DNA of 64,000 nt. It comes from Candidatus Purcelliella pentastirinorum (GTDB taxonomy: Bacteria > Pseudomonadota > Gammaproteobacteria > Enterobacterales > Enterobacteriaceae). The stretch's first letter is position 1, and every line of letters starts with the position of its first letter. Made by a program: the position numbers and the translations under genes. Of the stretch, positions 21,438-31,326 are shown piece by piece. Location of the stretch: NCBI RefSeq assembly GCF_028748785.1, contig NZ_CP110496.1:62001-126000 (forward strand), read 5' to 3'. The notes under the pieces were generated by a model. That model searched no databases and had not been told where the DNA came from. It worked only from the letters and a program-made list of their open reading frames with translations.

Positions 21438-22421
21438 TTATATTTTTTTTAATAAAAATTTTTCCCAATTTAATATAGATTTTATTAATATTGATTTTTT
21501 ATTTACAGTATTTATTTCAAATGAATTTATACATTTTATCCAAATTTTTATACTTTTATATATTGAAAAAACTGATAGTTTTTTAGATAAAGTTTTTATT
21601 AATTTATATTGATCATTGTTGATTATGATATCATACACTTTATATTTCCATTTTATTGCATCCATAAGTATAACACATATCCATTTTATGATTTCAATAT
21701 TATCAAAACTATTAAAATTAATTAGTAAGTCTAATTTATTTTTTATATTTAATATTTTTATTAATTTTATTTCTAATTGTTTTCTATTTTTCCAATATTT
21801 TTTATTTAATATATTTAATGCTTTTAATGGTGATTTTTCAGCTAATTTAAATGCTATTAAACATTTTTTTTTCTTTATTTGTGTCTTTTTTTGTATCCAA
21901 TTTATACATATTTTTTTATTTGGATTTGTTATTTTCCATATTGTAAATTTGTTATTTATTTGTTTTTTTATGTTTATTAAATTATGTGTATTTAGTATAA
22001 AATAAGTATTTTTTTTAGATTGTATTAAATGATCAATAAAAGTGTTATTTATATATTTTTTAATATATTCTATTTCTTTTATAAATATAACTTGTTTATA
22101 ATTATTTTTAATTAAATTATATATTTTATGAAATATAGGATTTATTTTTTTTTTGTTAATTTTTTCTTTTTTGTTATTTATTATTATTTTATAATAGTTT
22201 GGGTTATTTTTTTTTTTCATTAATATGCAATTATTACATTGATTGCAATAATTTATTTTTTTTTTATTTGTGCATAAGATCCATTTTCCTATATTATAGG
22301 ATAATATGTTTATGCCTAAATCTATTGTTGATGAAATGAGAATAATATTTTTTTTATATTTTGATTTGTAGTAGTTTATAATATCATTGTATGTATTTAT
22401 TAGCCATGGATAGTTTTTCAT
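21438..22421 (-). CDS. holB: DNA polymerase III delta' subunit
   Basis: Clamp-loader subunit. It has 327 residues (E. coli 334) and is strongly diverged and Lys/Asn/Ile-rich. The N-terminal YPWL, the zinc-binding cysteines CNQCNNCILM with PNYYKI, and the C-terminal helix (WICVILMDAIKWKY) match HolB. Its ATG overlaps the tmk stop by 4 bases, as expected for the tmk-holB pair, which secures the call despite low identity. Confidence 0.9.
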   Translation of the reverse strand: MKNYPWLINTYNDIINYYKSKYKKNIILISSTIDLGINILSYNIGKWILCTNKKKINYCNQCNNCILMKKKNNPNYYKIIINNKKEKINKKKINPIFHKIYNLIKNNYKQVIFIKEIEYIKKYINNTFIDHLIQSKKNTYFILNTHNLINIKKQINNKFTIWKITNPNKKICINWIQKKTQIKKKKCLIAFKLAEKSPLKALNILNKKYWKNRKQLEIKLIKILNIKNKLDLLINFNSFDNIEIIKWICVILMDAIKWKYKVYDIIINNDQYKLIKTLSKKLSVFSIYKSIKIWIKCINSFEINTVNKKSILIKSILNWEKFLLKKI

Positions 22422-23053
22422 GAATTATTTGTTTTTATCCAATTTTCTATGATGAATTTTATTTTTTTATGTACATGTTTTATTTTATTATTGGCGTTTA
22501 TAAATTTTATGTTTTTTTGTTTTTTTATTATTTTTAAATAACATTTTCTAGTTCTATGAAAAAAATTTAATGATTCTTTTTCTATTCTATCTTTATTTTT
22601 TCTGTTTTTAATTCTATTTAATCCAATTTCTGGTGTAACATCTAAGTAAAGTGTTAAATCTGGTTTAAAATTTTTTAAGAATAGATTTGTTAATGTTTTT
22701 GTGATTTTTCTATCAATTTTTCTTCCACCTGTTTGGTATGCAATAGATGACATATTATGTCTATCACCTATAATCCATATACCTTTTTTTAAATTTGGTT
22801 TTATTATTGTTTCTAATAATTGAATTCTTGCAGCATATAATATTAATAATTCAGTATTTTTATTAATTATTTCATTTTTTATACTATTTTTAATTAGTTT
22901 TCTTAAATTTTCATTTAATGATGTACTACCAGGTTCTCTAGTTTTTTTTAATTTTAAAATTCCATTTTTTTTTAGTATATTTATTATATATTTGATTGCA
23001 GTTGTTTTACCTGAACCTTCTAATCCTTCAATAACTATAAATTTTCCTTTCAT
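22418..23053 (-). CDS. tmk: Thymidylate kinase
   Basis: Phosphorylates dTMP to dTDP. It has 211 residues (E. coli 213). P-loop GLEGSGKTT, TREPG, and GDRHNMSSIAYQTGGR are present. It lies between fabF and holB; pabC and mltG, which precede tmk in E. coli, are gone. Confidence 0.95.
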   Translation of the reverse strand: MKGKFIVIEGLEGSGKTTAIKYIINILKKNGILKLKKTREPGSTSLNENLRKLIKNSIKNEIINKNTELLILYAARIQLLETIIKPNLKKGIWIIGDRHNMSSIAYQTGGRKIDRKITKTLTNLFLKNFKPDLTLYLDVTPEIGLNRIKNRKNKDRIEKESLNFFHRTRKCYLKIIKKQKNIKFINANNKIKHVHKKIKFIIENWIKTNNS

Positions 23054-23110
23054 TTATTTTTTTGTGTATTTTTGTTATTAATTGTAAAATTTATAAATTT
23101 ATTTTTAAGT

Positions 23111-24349
23111 TTAATCGTATTTTTTAAATATAATGGATGCATTTGTTCCTCCAAATCCGAATGAATTACATAAACTATATTTCAAATTTTTTATTTGACG
23201 AGCGTAGTTTGGTACAAAATCTAATCCATAGTTTTCATCAGATTCATTTAAGTTTATTGTTGGTGGTATTATTTGTTTTTTTAATGCTAAAATTGAATAT
23301 ATTGATTCTATTGCACCTGATGCTCCCAATAAATGTCCAGTCATTGATTTTGTTGAACTTATGTATATTTTGTTTTTTTTAAAAACATTTTTTATTGCCA
23401 TAGCTTCAGCTTTGTCTCCATTTATTGTTGATGTGGCATGTGCATTTATGTATCCTATTTTATCAGGATTTATTTTGGCATCTTTAAGAGCATTTATCAT
23501 AGACTGTGCTGCACCTTCTCCATATTGTGGAGGAGATGTAATGTGATATGCATCACTGCTCATCCCAAATCCAACTATTTCTGCATATATTTTGGCGTTT
23601 CTTTTTTTTGCATGTTGTAATTCTTCCAACATTAAAATACCAGCTCCATCACCCAATACAAAACCATCTCTTTCTTTATCCCATGGTCTACTAGCACCTT
23701 TTGGATCATGATTTCTTGTTGATAACGCTCTAGCGGCATTGAATCCTCCAATTCCTAATGGAGTACTTGCTTTTTCAGATGCACCTGCTAACATTATATC
23801 AGCATCATTGTAAACTATTATTCTGAAGGATTGACCAATATTGTGTATTCCAGATGTGCATGCTGTTGTAATAGCGATTGTTGGCCCTTTAATTCCATAT
23901 ATAATTGTTAAATATCCTGATATCATATTTACTATAGTTGATGGTACAAAAAATGGACTTATTTTTTTTGGACCTTTTTCCATTAGTATTTGGTGATTAT
24001 ATTCAATTGATCCTAAACCACCTATTCCAGAACCAACAGCTACTCCTATACGATTAACATTATGATTATTAATTTGTATTCCAGAATCTTTTATTGCTTG
24101 ATGACCTGCCATAATACCATATTGTATAAATTCATCTATTTTTTTTATGTTTTTTATATTTATAGTTTTATCAAAAATAAAATTTTTTATTAAACCTGCA
24201 AAATGTGTTTTGTGTTTTGTTATGTCAAAATGATCTATATAGTCTATTCCACTTTTGCCTGAGATTATAGATCGCCAATTTGTTTTAACATTATTACCCA
24301 CGGGGGTTAATATTCCTATTCCTGTAATTACTACTCTGCGTTTTAACAT
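23111..24349 (-). CDS. fabF: 3-oxoacyl-ACP synthase II
   Basis: Elongating condensing enzyme of type II fatty acid synthesis. It has 412 residues (E. coli 413). The catalytic Cys is in [12 protein letters not shown], and the two His are in [11 protein letters not shown] and [17 protein letters not shown]. It is 95 bases downstream of acpP, in the rpmF-fabH-fabD-fabG-acpP-fabF order of E. coli. Confidence 0.97.
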   Translation of the reverse strand: MLKRRVVITGIGILTPVGNNVKTNWRSIISGKSGIDYIDHFDITKHKTHFAGLIKNFIFDKTINIKNIKKIDEFIQYGIMAGHQAIKDSGIQINNHNVNRIGVAVGSGIGGLGSIEYNHQILMEKGPKKISPFFVPSTIVNMISGYLTIIYGIKGPTIAITTACTSGIHNIGQSFRIIVYNDADIMLAGASEKASTPLGIGGFNAARALSTRNHDPKGASRPWDKERDGFVLGDGAGILMLEELQHAKKRNAKIYAEIVGFGMSSDAYHITSPPQYGEGAAQSMINALKDAKINPDKIGYINAHATSTINGDKAEAMAIKNVFKKNKIYISSTKSMTGHLLGASGAIESIYSILALKKQIIPPTINLNESDENYGLDFVPNYARQIKNLKYSLCNSFGFGGTNASIIFKKYD

Positions 24350-24444
24350 ATTTACCCTCTTTAATTTATTTTTAAAAAGGAATTTACGTGATGTTTTTAA
24401 TAATTTATTTGATATTTGATTATTTTAAATAAATTATTTTTATA

Positions 24445-24690
24445 TTATTTTTTTAAATTTTTATTGTTATTAATATAATCTATAGCTGCTTGTACTGTTG
24501 TTATTTTTTCAGCTTCTTCATCTGGAATTTCTGTATCAAATTCTTCTTCTAATGCCATTACTAATTCAACCGTATCAAGGGAATCAGCACCTAAATCTTC
24601 TACAAAAGATGCGGTATTAAATACTTTTTCGTTTTTTACACCTAATTGTTCACTAATAATTTTTCTAACACGTTCTTCAATATTATTCAT
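24445..24690 (-). CDS. acpP: Acyl carrier protein
   Basis: Carries growing acyl chains on 4'-phosphopantetheine. It has 81 residues (E. coli 78). The DSL attachment motif in [19 protein letters not shown] and the acidic helix II are nearly identical to E. coli, with much better preserved base use than neighbours, typical for this protein. The C-terminus has a short Lys extension. Confidence 0.97.
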   Translation of the reverse strand: MNNIEERVRKIISEQLGVKNEKVFNTASFVEDLGADSLDTVELVMALEEEFDTEIPDEEAEKITTVQAAIDYINNNKNLKK

Positions 24691-24812
24691 ATTGTTAAAT
24701 TTCCTATCAGAATGGGTTTTTGATATTATTTTCTTTAGTTTATAAGATATCTTAAAAATTACAATTCAATTTTTATTAATAAATATCTTTAAAAATAATA
24801 TTTTTTAATATG

Positions 24813-25547
24813 TTATGACATGTATAAACCTCCATTTATATGTATTGTTTCCCCTGTTATATATGATGATTTATCGGATGCTAAAAATGCTACTGCATAA
24901 GCAACATCTTTTGCTGAACCGAAGCGTTTCATTGGAATATTATTTAAAATATTGTTTGATATTTCTTTTTTTATTTTTTTTGTCATGTTAGTTTTTATGA
25001 ACCCCGGAGATACTACATTTACTGTTATTCCTCTTGAAGCAACTTCTTTAGCTATAGATTTACTCATTGCTATTAAGCCAGCTTTTGATGCGGAATAATT
25101 TGTTTGACCTATATTACCAGTATTTGCAATCATTGATCCTATTGATATTATTCTTCCTTGTTTTTTTTTTAACATAGAAAATATAACTGCTTTAGATATA
25201 TAAAATATTGAGTTTAAATTAGTGTTGATAACATTATTCCAATCTTGTTCATTCATTTTTATAAATAGTTTATCTATAGTTATAGCAGCATTATTTATTA
25301 AAATATCTATTCCTCCAAAATTTTCTTTAATATTATTTAATAGATTTGTTATTGATTTTTTATTATTAACATCTAATATATATCCTTTTCCTTTGTTTTT
25401 TAAAAAATTTTCTATTTTATTTACATTTTTATTATTAGTAGCAGTTCCAATTACAAATGCTCCATATTTTTTTAATATATAAGCTATTGCATGACCTATA
25501 CCATTTGTTGCTCCTGTAATAAGTGCTATTTTATTTTTTAGATTCAT
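24813..25547 (-). CDS. fabG: 3-oxoacyl-ACP reductase
   Basis: NADPH-dependent SDR that reduces 3-oxoacyl-ACP. It has 244 residues, the E. coli length. The glycine motif TGATNGIG, NNAAIT, the catalytic Ser region GSM, and YSASK (Tyr and Lys) are intact. The ATG overlaps the fabD stop by 4 bases. Confidence 0.96.
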   Translation of the reverse strand: MNLKNKIALITGATNGIGHAIAYILKKYGAFVIGTATNNKNVNKIENFLKNKGKGYILDVNNKKSITNLLNNIKENFGGIDILINNAAITIDKLFIKMNEQDWNNVINTNLNSIFYISKAVIFSMLKKKQGRIISIGSMIANTGNIGQTNYSASKAGLIAMSKSIAKEVASRGITVNVVSPGFIKTNMTKKIKKEISNNILNNIPMKRFGSAKDVAYAVAFLASDKSSYITGETIHINGGLYMS

Positions 25548-26485
25548 TTATTTTCCTTATTTGTTTTTAATGATTTTGATATATTTTTTGGGTTATTTGT
25601 TTGTGTTATTTTCATTTTTTTAGTAATTGCTTTGGTTAAATTACTTAAAATATTTCCTGGTCCCATTTCAATTAAATTTGTAATTTTTTTTGATTCTATA
25701 TATTTTATTATTTTTATCCAATTTACTGATTTATATAGTTGTTTTATTAAATTTTTTTTAATAATATCAGGATTAGTTTCACATAATATTGTTGAGTTGC
25801 TTATTATTGGATATATTGGTTTTTTAAATTTTATTTTTTTTATTATTTTGGATAATTTATTTGCTGCAGGTTTCATTAAAATGCAATGTGCTGGTATACT
25901 TATGGATAATGATATTATTTTAGCCCCTGCTATTTTACATTCTTCAGCTGTTTTTTCTACTGAATTTTTATTTCCTGCTATTACTGTTTGATATGGTGTA
26001 TTATAATTAGTAGTTGTTACAAATCCATGTTTTTTGTTTCTTTTACAAATTGTTTTAATAGTTTTTATATTTAAACCTAATATCACTTTCATTAATCCAT
26101 CATTTTTTTGTGATGCTTGTTGCATAAATTTTCCTCTTTGTTCAACTAATTTTATTGCACATTCAAATTTTATTACTTTTGCATATACTAAACATGAATA
26201 TTCTCCTAAGCTGTGTCCAACAATTATATTTGGTTTTATTCCATTTTTATTTTCCCATATTTTGCAAATTGATATTGATGATGTTAATATTAATGGTTGT
26301 GTTTTATGAGTTTTATCCATATCTGTTTTAGGACCATTTTGTGCTAATTCCCATAAATCATAATTTAATATTTCAGATGCTATATTGAATGTTTTTTTTA
26401 CAATAGAGTATTTTTTACTTAATTCATATAGCATACCAATGTGTTGCCCACCTTGTCCCGGGAAAATCATACCATATTTTTTCAT
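25544..26485 (-). CDS. fabD: Malonyl-CoA:ACP transacylase
   Basis: Loads malonyl groups onto ACP. It has 313 residues (E. coli 309). PGQGGQ near the N-terminus, the nucleophile motif GHSLGEYSCL, and the catalytic His in IPAHCILMKPA are present. It is preceded by fabH at 14 bases and coupled to fabG. Confidence 0.95.
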   Translation of the reverse strand: MKKYGMIFPGQGGQHIGMLYELSKKYSIVKKTFNIASEILNYDLWELAQNGPKTDMDKTHKTQPLILTSSISICKIWENKNGIKPNIIVGHSLGEYSCLVYAKVIKFECAIKLVEQRGKFMQQASQKNDGLMKVILGLNIKTIKTICKRNKKHGFVTTTNYNTPYQTVIAGNKNSVEKTAEECKIAGAKIISLSISIPAHCILMKPAANKLSKIIKKIKFKKPIYPIISNSTILCETNPDIIKKNLIKQLYKSVNWIKIIKYIESKKITNLIEMGPGNILSNLTKAITKKMKITQTNNPKNISKSLKTNKENK

Positions 26486-26499
26486 ATTATTTTATTAAA

Positions 26500-27453
26500 T
26501 TAAAAGCGTATTAAAGCCGAACCCCATGTTATACCCGCACCGAATGCTTCGAATATAACTAAATTATTTGATTTTATTTTTCCATTATTTATTGCTTTGT
26601 TTAATGCTAATGGTATTGATGCAGAAGATGTATTTCCATGTTTATCTAATGTAATTATTACTTTATTCATATCTATTCCTATTTTTTTTACAATTGCATT
26701 TATTATTCTTATATTAGATTGATGTGGTATTAACCAATCGATATTTTGATGTTTAATGTTATTTTTATTTAATGTTTCTTTGATTATTTTTATTGATTTA
26801 TTTATTGCTATTTTAAAAATTTCATTGCCTGACATTTTTAACCATGATATTTTTTTTCTTTTGTTTCTTTTTTGATAGGGTAAAGTTAATAATTTACCAT
26901 CTTTGCCTGATGCATGTAAATGTGTTGAAATTATTCCTGGTTGTTTGCTGTTACTTAATATTACTGCACCAGCTCCATCACCAAATAAAATTAATGTTCT
27001 TTTATCTTTGGGTTTTAATGTTCTTGTAAGAATATCTGATCCAATTATTAATGCATATTTTATAAATTTATTTTTTATATATTGATCAGCTATGCTTAAT
27101 GCATATATAAATCCTGTACATGCAGCTGCTATGTCAAAAGAAATACAATCTTTTATATTTAATTCATTTTGAATTATACATGCTGAACTTGGAAAAGCAT
27201 GGCTAGAAGAAGTTGTCGCCACTATTATAAGTTGAATATCGTTATTTTTTAAACCCGCTGTTTTTATAGCATTTTTTGCTGCCATGCTTCCCATGGTTGA
27301 AACTGTTTCATTAGTTTTTGCAATTCTTCTTTCATATATTCCCGTTCTATTTATTATCCATTCATTAGATTTATTTATTATATTTTTTAGATTGACATTA
27401 TTTCTAATTTTATTGGGTAAATATTTACCTGTACTAATAATTTTTGTATACAT
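26500..27453 (-). CDS. fabH: 3-oxoacyl-ACP synthase III
   Basis: Initiates fatty acid synthesis by condensing acetyl-CoA with malonyl-ACP. It has 317 residues, the E. coli length. The catalytic triad is visible: Cys in AACTGFIYAL, His in LIPHQSNIRI, and Asn in HGNTSSASIP. plsX, which sits between rpmF and fabH in E. coli, is absent; the gap is only 99 bases. Confidence 0.96.
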   Translation of the reverse strand: MYTKIISTGKYLPNKIRNNVNLKNIINKSNEWIINRTGIYERRIAKTNETVSTMGSMAAKNAIKTAGLKNNDIQLIIVATTSSSHAFPSSACIIQNELNIKDCISFDIAAACTGFIYALSIADQYIKNKFIKYALIIGSDILTRTLKPKDKRTLILFGDGAGAVILSNSKQPGIISTHLHASGKDGKLLTLPYQKRNKRKKISWLKMSGNEIFKIAINKSIKIIKETLNKNNIKHQNIDWLIPHQSNIRIINAIVKKIGIDMNKVIITLDKHGNTSSASIPLALNKAINNGKIKSNNLVIFEAFGAGITWGSALIRF

Positions 27454-27552
27454 ATTGATTTTAAATTTCCTATATGCTTTGTTTAATTTTATTTTAACTA
27501 AAATATTATTTTTTTATATATTTATTTTTTTATTAATTTTTTTGTATTTATT

Positions 27553-27756
27553 TTATTTTTTTATTTTGTTTTTTTTTTTAATATTTTGTTTTTTTAGTAT
27601 TTTTATTCCTTTGTAATATCCTTTGGATGTTAAATTATATCTGAGATGTTTTTCTTTTGATATTTTATCTATTGATATATTAGGTTCATTTAATGAATCA
27701 TGTGATCTTCGCATTCCTCTTCTAGATCTTGTTGATTTCCTTTTTTGTACGGCCAT
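27553..27756 (-). CDS. rpmF: 50S ribosomal protein L32
   Basis: Ribosomal protein, here 67 residues (E. coli 57). MAVQKRKSTRSRRGMRRSHD is diagnostic, and KHLRYNLTSKGYYKG continues the family pattern. The last 10 residues are an extra Lys/Ile/Asn tail probably created by loss of the ancestral stop. It heads the fab cluster. Confidence 0.95.
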   Translation of the reverse strand: MAVQKRKSTRSRRGMRRSHDSLNEPNISIDKISKEKHLRYNLTSKGYYKGIKILKKQNIKKKNKIKK

Positions 27757-27822
27757 TTTTTTCCTTTTTTATTTTCAATTAGAATATTTTTTGAGGTTTT
27801 TTAATAATATTATTTTTTTAAT

Positions 27823-27908
27823 TACCCAGAGCGGGACTTGAACCCGCATGATCATAAATGATCGAGGGATTTTAAGTCCCTTGTGTTTACCAATTTCACC
27901 ATCTGGGC
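27823..27908 (-). tRNA. leuZ: tRNA-Leu (anticodon UAA)
   Basis: It folds as a class II tRNA of 86 bases: acceptor GCCCAGA with TCTGGGT, discriminator A, anticodon loop CTTAAAA (UAA), a long variable arm and T-loop GTTCAAGTC. CCA is not encoded. It is next to tRNA-Cys, matching E. coli cysT-leuZ. Confidence 0.95.
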
Positions 27909-27916
27909 AATTTTGA

Positions 27917-27987
27917 AGGTACGTCTCGGAATTGAACCGAGGTGCACGGATTTGCAGTCCGTTACATAACCACTCTGTCAACGTACC
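27917..27987 (-). tRNA. cysT: tRNA-Cys (anticodon GCA)
   Basis: Class I tRNA of 71 bases: acceptor GGTACGT with ACGTACC, discriminator T (the U73 identity element for Cys), anticodon loop CTGCAAA. It is 8 bases upstream of tRNA-Leu in the same direction. Confidence 0.95.
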
Positions 27988-28369
27988 ATGTATATTTTTT
28001 CAGGATATATGATTATATTTAAATTAATATTATGTTTGATAAATTTTATTTTTAATATTTTATATTTTATATTAAATGTAAAAATATTAGTATTTAAATT
28101 TTCATTAATTTTTATATTTATGTACTGTTTTTTTTTATATTTACAGTTTATTTATGTATTTTAATTAATTGTATTTATTAAAATATTTTGTATTTTATAT
28201 ATTTATTAATAAATAAAATTATTTAAATTAAACATTAATACTTAAATATGTATTAAATATTTTTTTATATTTTATATTTTAATTTAATTATTATTAATTT
28301 TAAAAAATTTAATTTATTTATATAGAATATCTTATTTTTATTTATTTTTTGTTTATATTTGATATTATT
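27988..28369. other. Intergenic region between tRNA-Cys and accC
   Basis: About 380 A+T-rich bases. On the minus strand a perfect TATAAT (28012-28017) lies 24 bases upstream of tRNA-Cys and could be its -10 box, but there is no good -35 and such hexamers are common at this composition. I see no gene. Confidence 0.5.
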
Positions 28370-29710
28370 TTATTTTTTTATTATTTTTTTTAAAAAATTA
28401 ATATTTATTTTACCTTTTTTAAATTTTTTATTTTTTATAATTTTTTTATGTAATTCTATATTGTTTTTTATACCTTCTATTATTAATTCTTCTAATGCAT
28501 TTTTCATTTTTGCTATTGCTGTCTCTCTATTTTTACCATATGTAATTAATTTTCCTATCATAGAATCATAATAATTAGTTATTGTGTATCCTGTATATAT
28601 ATGTGATTCCCATCTTACTCCTAATCCTCCAGGAGCATGAAAGTGTGTTATTTTACCTGAATTAGGTATAAATTTGTTTGAATCTTCAGCATTAATTCGA
28701 CATTCTATGGCATATCCATTTATTTTTAAATTTTTTTGTTTTATTAATAATGGGTATCCTGATGATATTTTTATTTGTTCTTGTACTATATCTATGTTTG
28801 TTATCATTTCAGTAATTGTATGTTCAACTTGTATTCTAGTATTCATTTCTATAAAATAAAATTTATTATTTTTATATAAAAATTCAAAAGTTCCTACTCC
28901 TCTGTAATTAATTTTTTTACAAGCTTTAATACAATATTTTATTATTTTTTTTTTAATATCTTTATTTATGTTTAATATAGGAGCTTCTTCTATTAATTTT
29001 TTATGTTTGTGTTGTATTGAACAATCTCTTTCAGCTAAATAAATTACATTTCCTTTTCCATCTGAGATAATCTGTATTTCAATATGTCTTGGTTTGTTTA
29101 TATATTTTTCTATGTATATTTCATTATGTTTACATGATATTTGAGATTGATTTTGTATAATATTTATATATTGTTCAAGATGTTTATTATTATAAACTAT
29201 TTTAATTCCAATACCTCCTCCTCCATTTGCTGATTTTATTATTATTGGATATCCTATTGATTCTGCAATTTTGATATTTTTTTTTATATTATTTTTTATG
29301 GGTTTTTTTGGTCCAGGAACACATGGCATACCTATTTTTTTCATGGTATTGATTGCTGAAATTTTATTACCCATGAGATGAATTGTTTCTGGTTTAGGTC
29401 CTATAAAAATAAATCCAGAATTTTCAACTTGTTCTGCAAAATTTGCATTTTCTGATAAGAACCCATATCCAGGATGAATAGCATCTGATCCTGTAATTTC
29501 AGCAGCTGATATAATTGCTGGTATATTTAAATAACTGTTTTTTGGTTGAGGTAATCCTATACAAATTGATTCATCTGCCAAAAGTACATGTTTTTGATAT
29601 CTATCTACGGTTGAATATACAGCTACTGTTTTAATTCCTAATTCTTTACATGTTCTTAAAATTCTTAATGCAATTTCTCCTCTGTTAGCTATTGTGATTT
29701 TGTTTAGCAT
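28370..29710 (-). CDS. accC: Acetyl-CoA carboxylase, biotin carboxylase subunit
   Basis: ATP-dependent carboxylation of biotin on AccB, the committed step of fatty acid synthesis together with AccA/AccD (not in window). It has 446 residues (E. coli 449). Seen: the N-terminal [24 protein letters not shown] (ATP-grasp loop), [23 protein letters not shown], and [13 protein letters not shown]. It is 14 bases after accB. Confidence 0.96.
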   Translation of the reverse strand: MLNKITIANRGEIALRILRTCKELGIKTVAVYSTVDRYQKHVLLADESICIGLPQPKNSYLNIPAIISAAEITGSDAIHPGYGFLSENANFAEQVENSGFIFIGPKPETIHLMGNKISAINTMKKIGMPCVPGPKKPIKNNIKKNIKIAESIGYPIIIKSANGGGGIGIKIVYNNKHLEQYINIIQNQSQISCKHNEIYIEKYINKPRHIEIQIISDGKGNVIYLAERDCSIQHKHKKLIEEAPILNINKDIKKKIIKYCIKACKKINYRGVGTFEFLYKNNKFYFIEMNTRIQVEHTITEMITNIDIVQEQIKISSGYPLLIKQKNLKINGYAIECRINAEDSNKFIPNSGKITHFHAPGGLGVRWESHIYTGYTITNYYDSMIGKLITYGKNRETAIAKMKNALEELIIEGIKNNIELHKKIIKNKKFKKGKININFLKKIIKK

Positions 29711-29724
29711 ATTATTTTATCCAA

Positions 29725-30156
29725 TCATTCTATAATTATTAATGGTTCATTAAATTCAACTGGTTGTCCGTTTTTTATTAATATTGATTTTATTATTCCT
29801 GATTTATCTGATTCAATATGATTCATTATCTTCATTGCTTCTATTATACAAAGTGTGTCACCTATATTAATTTTTTGTCCTATTGTTATAAATGGTTTAG
29901 ATGTTGGATTTGGAGTTATATAGAAAGTTCCAACCATGGGTGAACGTATTTTATGTCCAGTTAATTCTTTTGTTTTTTTTTCTTTTTTATATTCTGTATT
30001 TTTTTTATTGTATAAGTTATAATTTAAATTATTTGTTAAATATTTATTATTTAAATAATTAATACGAATAGATTCATCTTTATTTGAAATTTCTAATTCT
30101 GTAATTTTTGTTTTTTTTACTAATTTGATTAATCTATTTATTTTTTTAATATCCAT
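29725..30156 (-). CDS. accB: Biotin carboxyl carrier protein of acetyl-CoA carboxylase
   Basis: Carries biotin between AccC and the transferase. It has 143 residues (E. coli 156); the flexible middle linker is shortened and Lys-rich. The N-terminal [24 protein letters not shown] and the biotinylation site [10 protein letters not shown] are well preserved. Confidence 0.96.
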   Translation of the reverse strand: MDIKKINRLIKLVKKTKITELEISNKDESIRINYLNNKYLTNNLNYNLYNKKNTEYKKEKKTKELTGHKIRSPMVGTFYITPNPTSKPFITIGQKINIGDTLCIIEAMKIMNHIESDKSGIIKSILIKNGQPVEFNEPLIIIE

Positions 30157-30670
30157 TTATTATTTATCCTGTTAAATTTTAAATTCAATTAAAGATTGTT
30201 TTAAAATAAAATTTTTTATTGTTTTTTTTAATTATTTAATACTAAGCAAAGTAATAATTTTTTTATGTATTTATAATTTTATTATAACATTTAGTTAATT
30301 TAAAATTATTTGTTAATAATTTTTTAAAATATAATTTATTTTATCAATATATTTTAATTTATAACAGTATTTATATTAAAAAAAATAAAAATTGTTTTTA
30401 TATTTTTTATTTATTTAAAGTTATTTATTAATGTATAGACAAATATTATTAAATTTAATTTATTATTTACAAATATAATAGTAATATTTTTAAATTAATT
30501 ATTTAAAATATTATTTTAATTTCTATATTTAGTTTTAATAATTTTTTTATTAAAAATAAAAAATTTTATTTATGGTATATTTATAGTTTATTTTTTATTT
30601 TTTTTATTAAATACAATTCATAATTTTATTTATTTTAATATTTTATTTTATTATTTGGTTTTTTTTATTT
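30157..30670. other. Intergenic region between accB and pgsA
   Basis: About 510 bases of nearly pure A+T between divergent genes. No ORF, tRNA or stable hairpin is visible. It is longer than two promoters need, so it may be the residue of a deleted gene, but I find no recognisable protein fragment. Confidence 0.5.
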
Positions 30671-31210
30671 ATGTTTTTTAATATTCCTATGTATTTTACT
30701 TTATTAAGATTAATTTTAATTCCTTTTTTTATTATAATTTTTTATTTGCCTTGTAAATATTCATCTTTATTCAGTAGTTTAATTTTTTTAATAGCATCTT
30801 TTACAGATTTATTAGATGGATTTTGGGCTCGTCAATTAAATAGAATTACTCGTTTTGGTGAATTTTTTGATCCTGTAGCTGATAAGTTTTTGACTATTTT
30901 TGCTATGTTGTTAATAGTTGAATGTTTTCATGTTATTTTTATTACTTTACCTATATCTATAATTATTATTAGAGAGGTAATTATTTCAGCTTTACGTGAA
31001 TGGATGTCTATAATAGGAGAAAAAGATATTTTATCAGTTTCTAAACTTGCAAAGATTAAGACGATTTTTCAGATGTTGACGATATCAATATTATTATGGC
31101 ATTTTAATCAGTATTTTATTTTTTTTGGTATTATTTTATTGTATTTATCTATGATATTAACTTTATGGTCCATGATTAAATATTTTCATATAGTAAAAAA
31201 TTATTTTTAG
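30671..31210 (+). CDS. pgsA: CDP-diacylglycerol--glycerol-3-phosphate phosphatidyltransferase
   Basis: Makes phosphatidylglycerol phosphate in the inner membrane. It has 179 residues (E. coli 182). The CDP-alcohol phosphotransferase motif DLLDGFWARQLNRITRFGEFFDPVADK holds all expected Asp residues. About four to five membrane segments. tRNA-Gly follows, as in E. coli pgsA-glyW. Confidence 0.95.
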   Translation: MFFNIPMYFTLLRLILIPFFIIIFYLPCKYSSLFSSLIFLIASFTDLLDGFWARQLNRITRFGEFFDPVADKFLTIFAMLLIVECFHVIFITLPISIIIIREVIISALREWMSIIGEKDILSVSKLAKIKTIFQMLTISILLWHFNQYFIFFGIILLYLSMILTLWSMIKYFHIVKNYF

Positions 31211-31253
31211 ATTATATAATCATGTTACAATTGGTTTTGTTGTGATATCTTTA

Positions 31254-31326
31254 GCGGGAATAGCTCAGCAGGTAGAGTACAATCTTGCCAAGATTGGGGT
31301 CACGAGTTCGAATCTCGTTTCCCGCT
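31254..31326 (+). tRNA. glyW: tRNA-Gly (anticodon GCC)
   Basis: 73 bases: acceptor GCGGGAA with TTCCCGC, discriminator T, anticodon loop TTGCCAA, T-loop GTTCGAATC; nearly identical to E. coli glyW. CCA is not encoded. Its last base is also the last base of the convergent polA stop codon. Confidence 0.96.

Noticed and set aside
27775-27981. 68-residue minus-strand ORF
   Set aside because: It spans the tRNA-Leu and tRNA-Cys genes, which explain the sequence fully.
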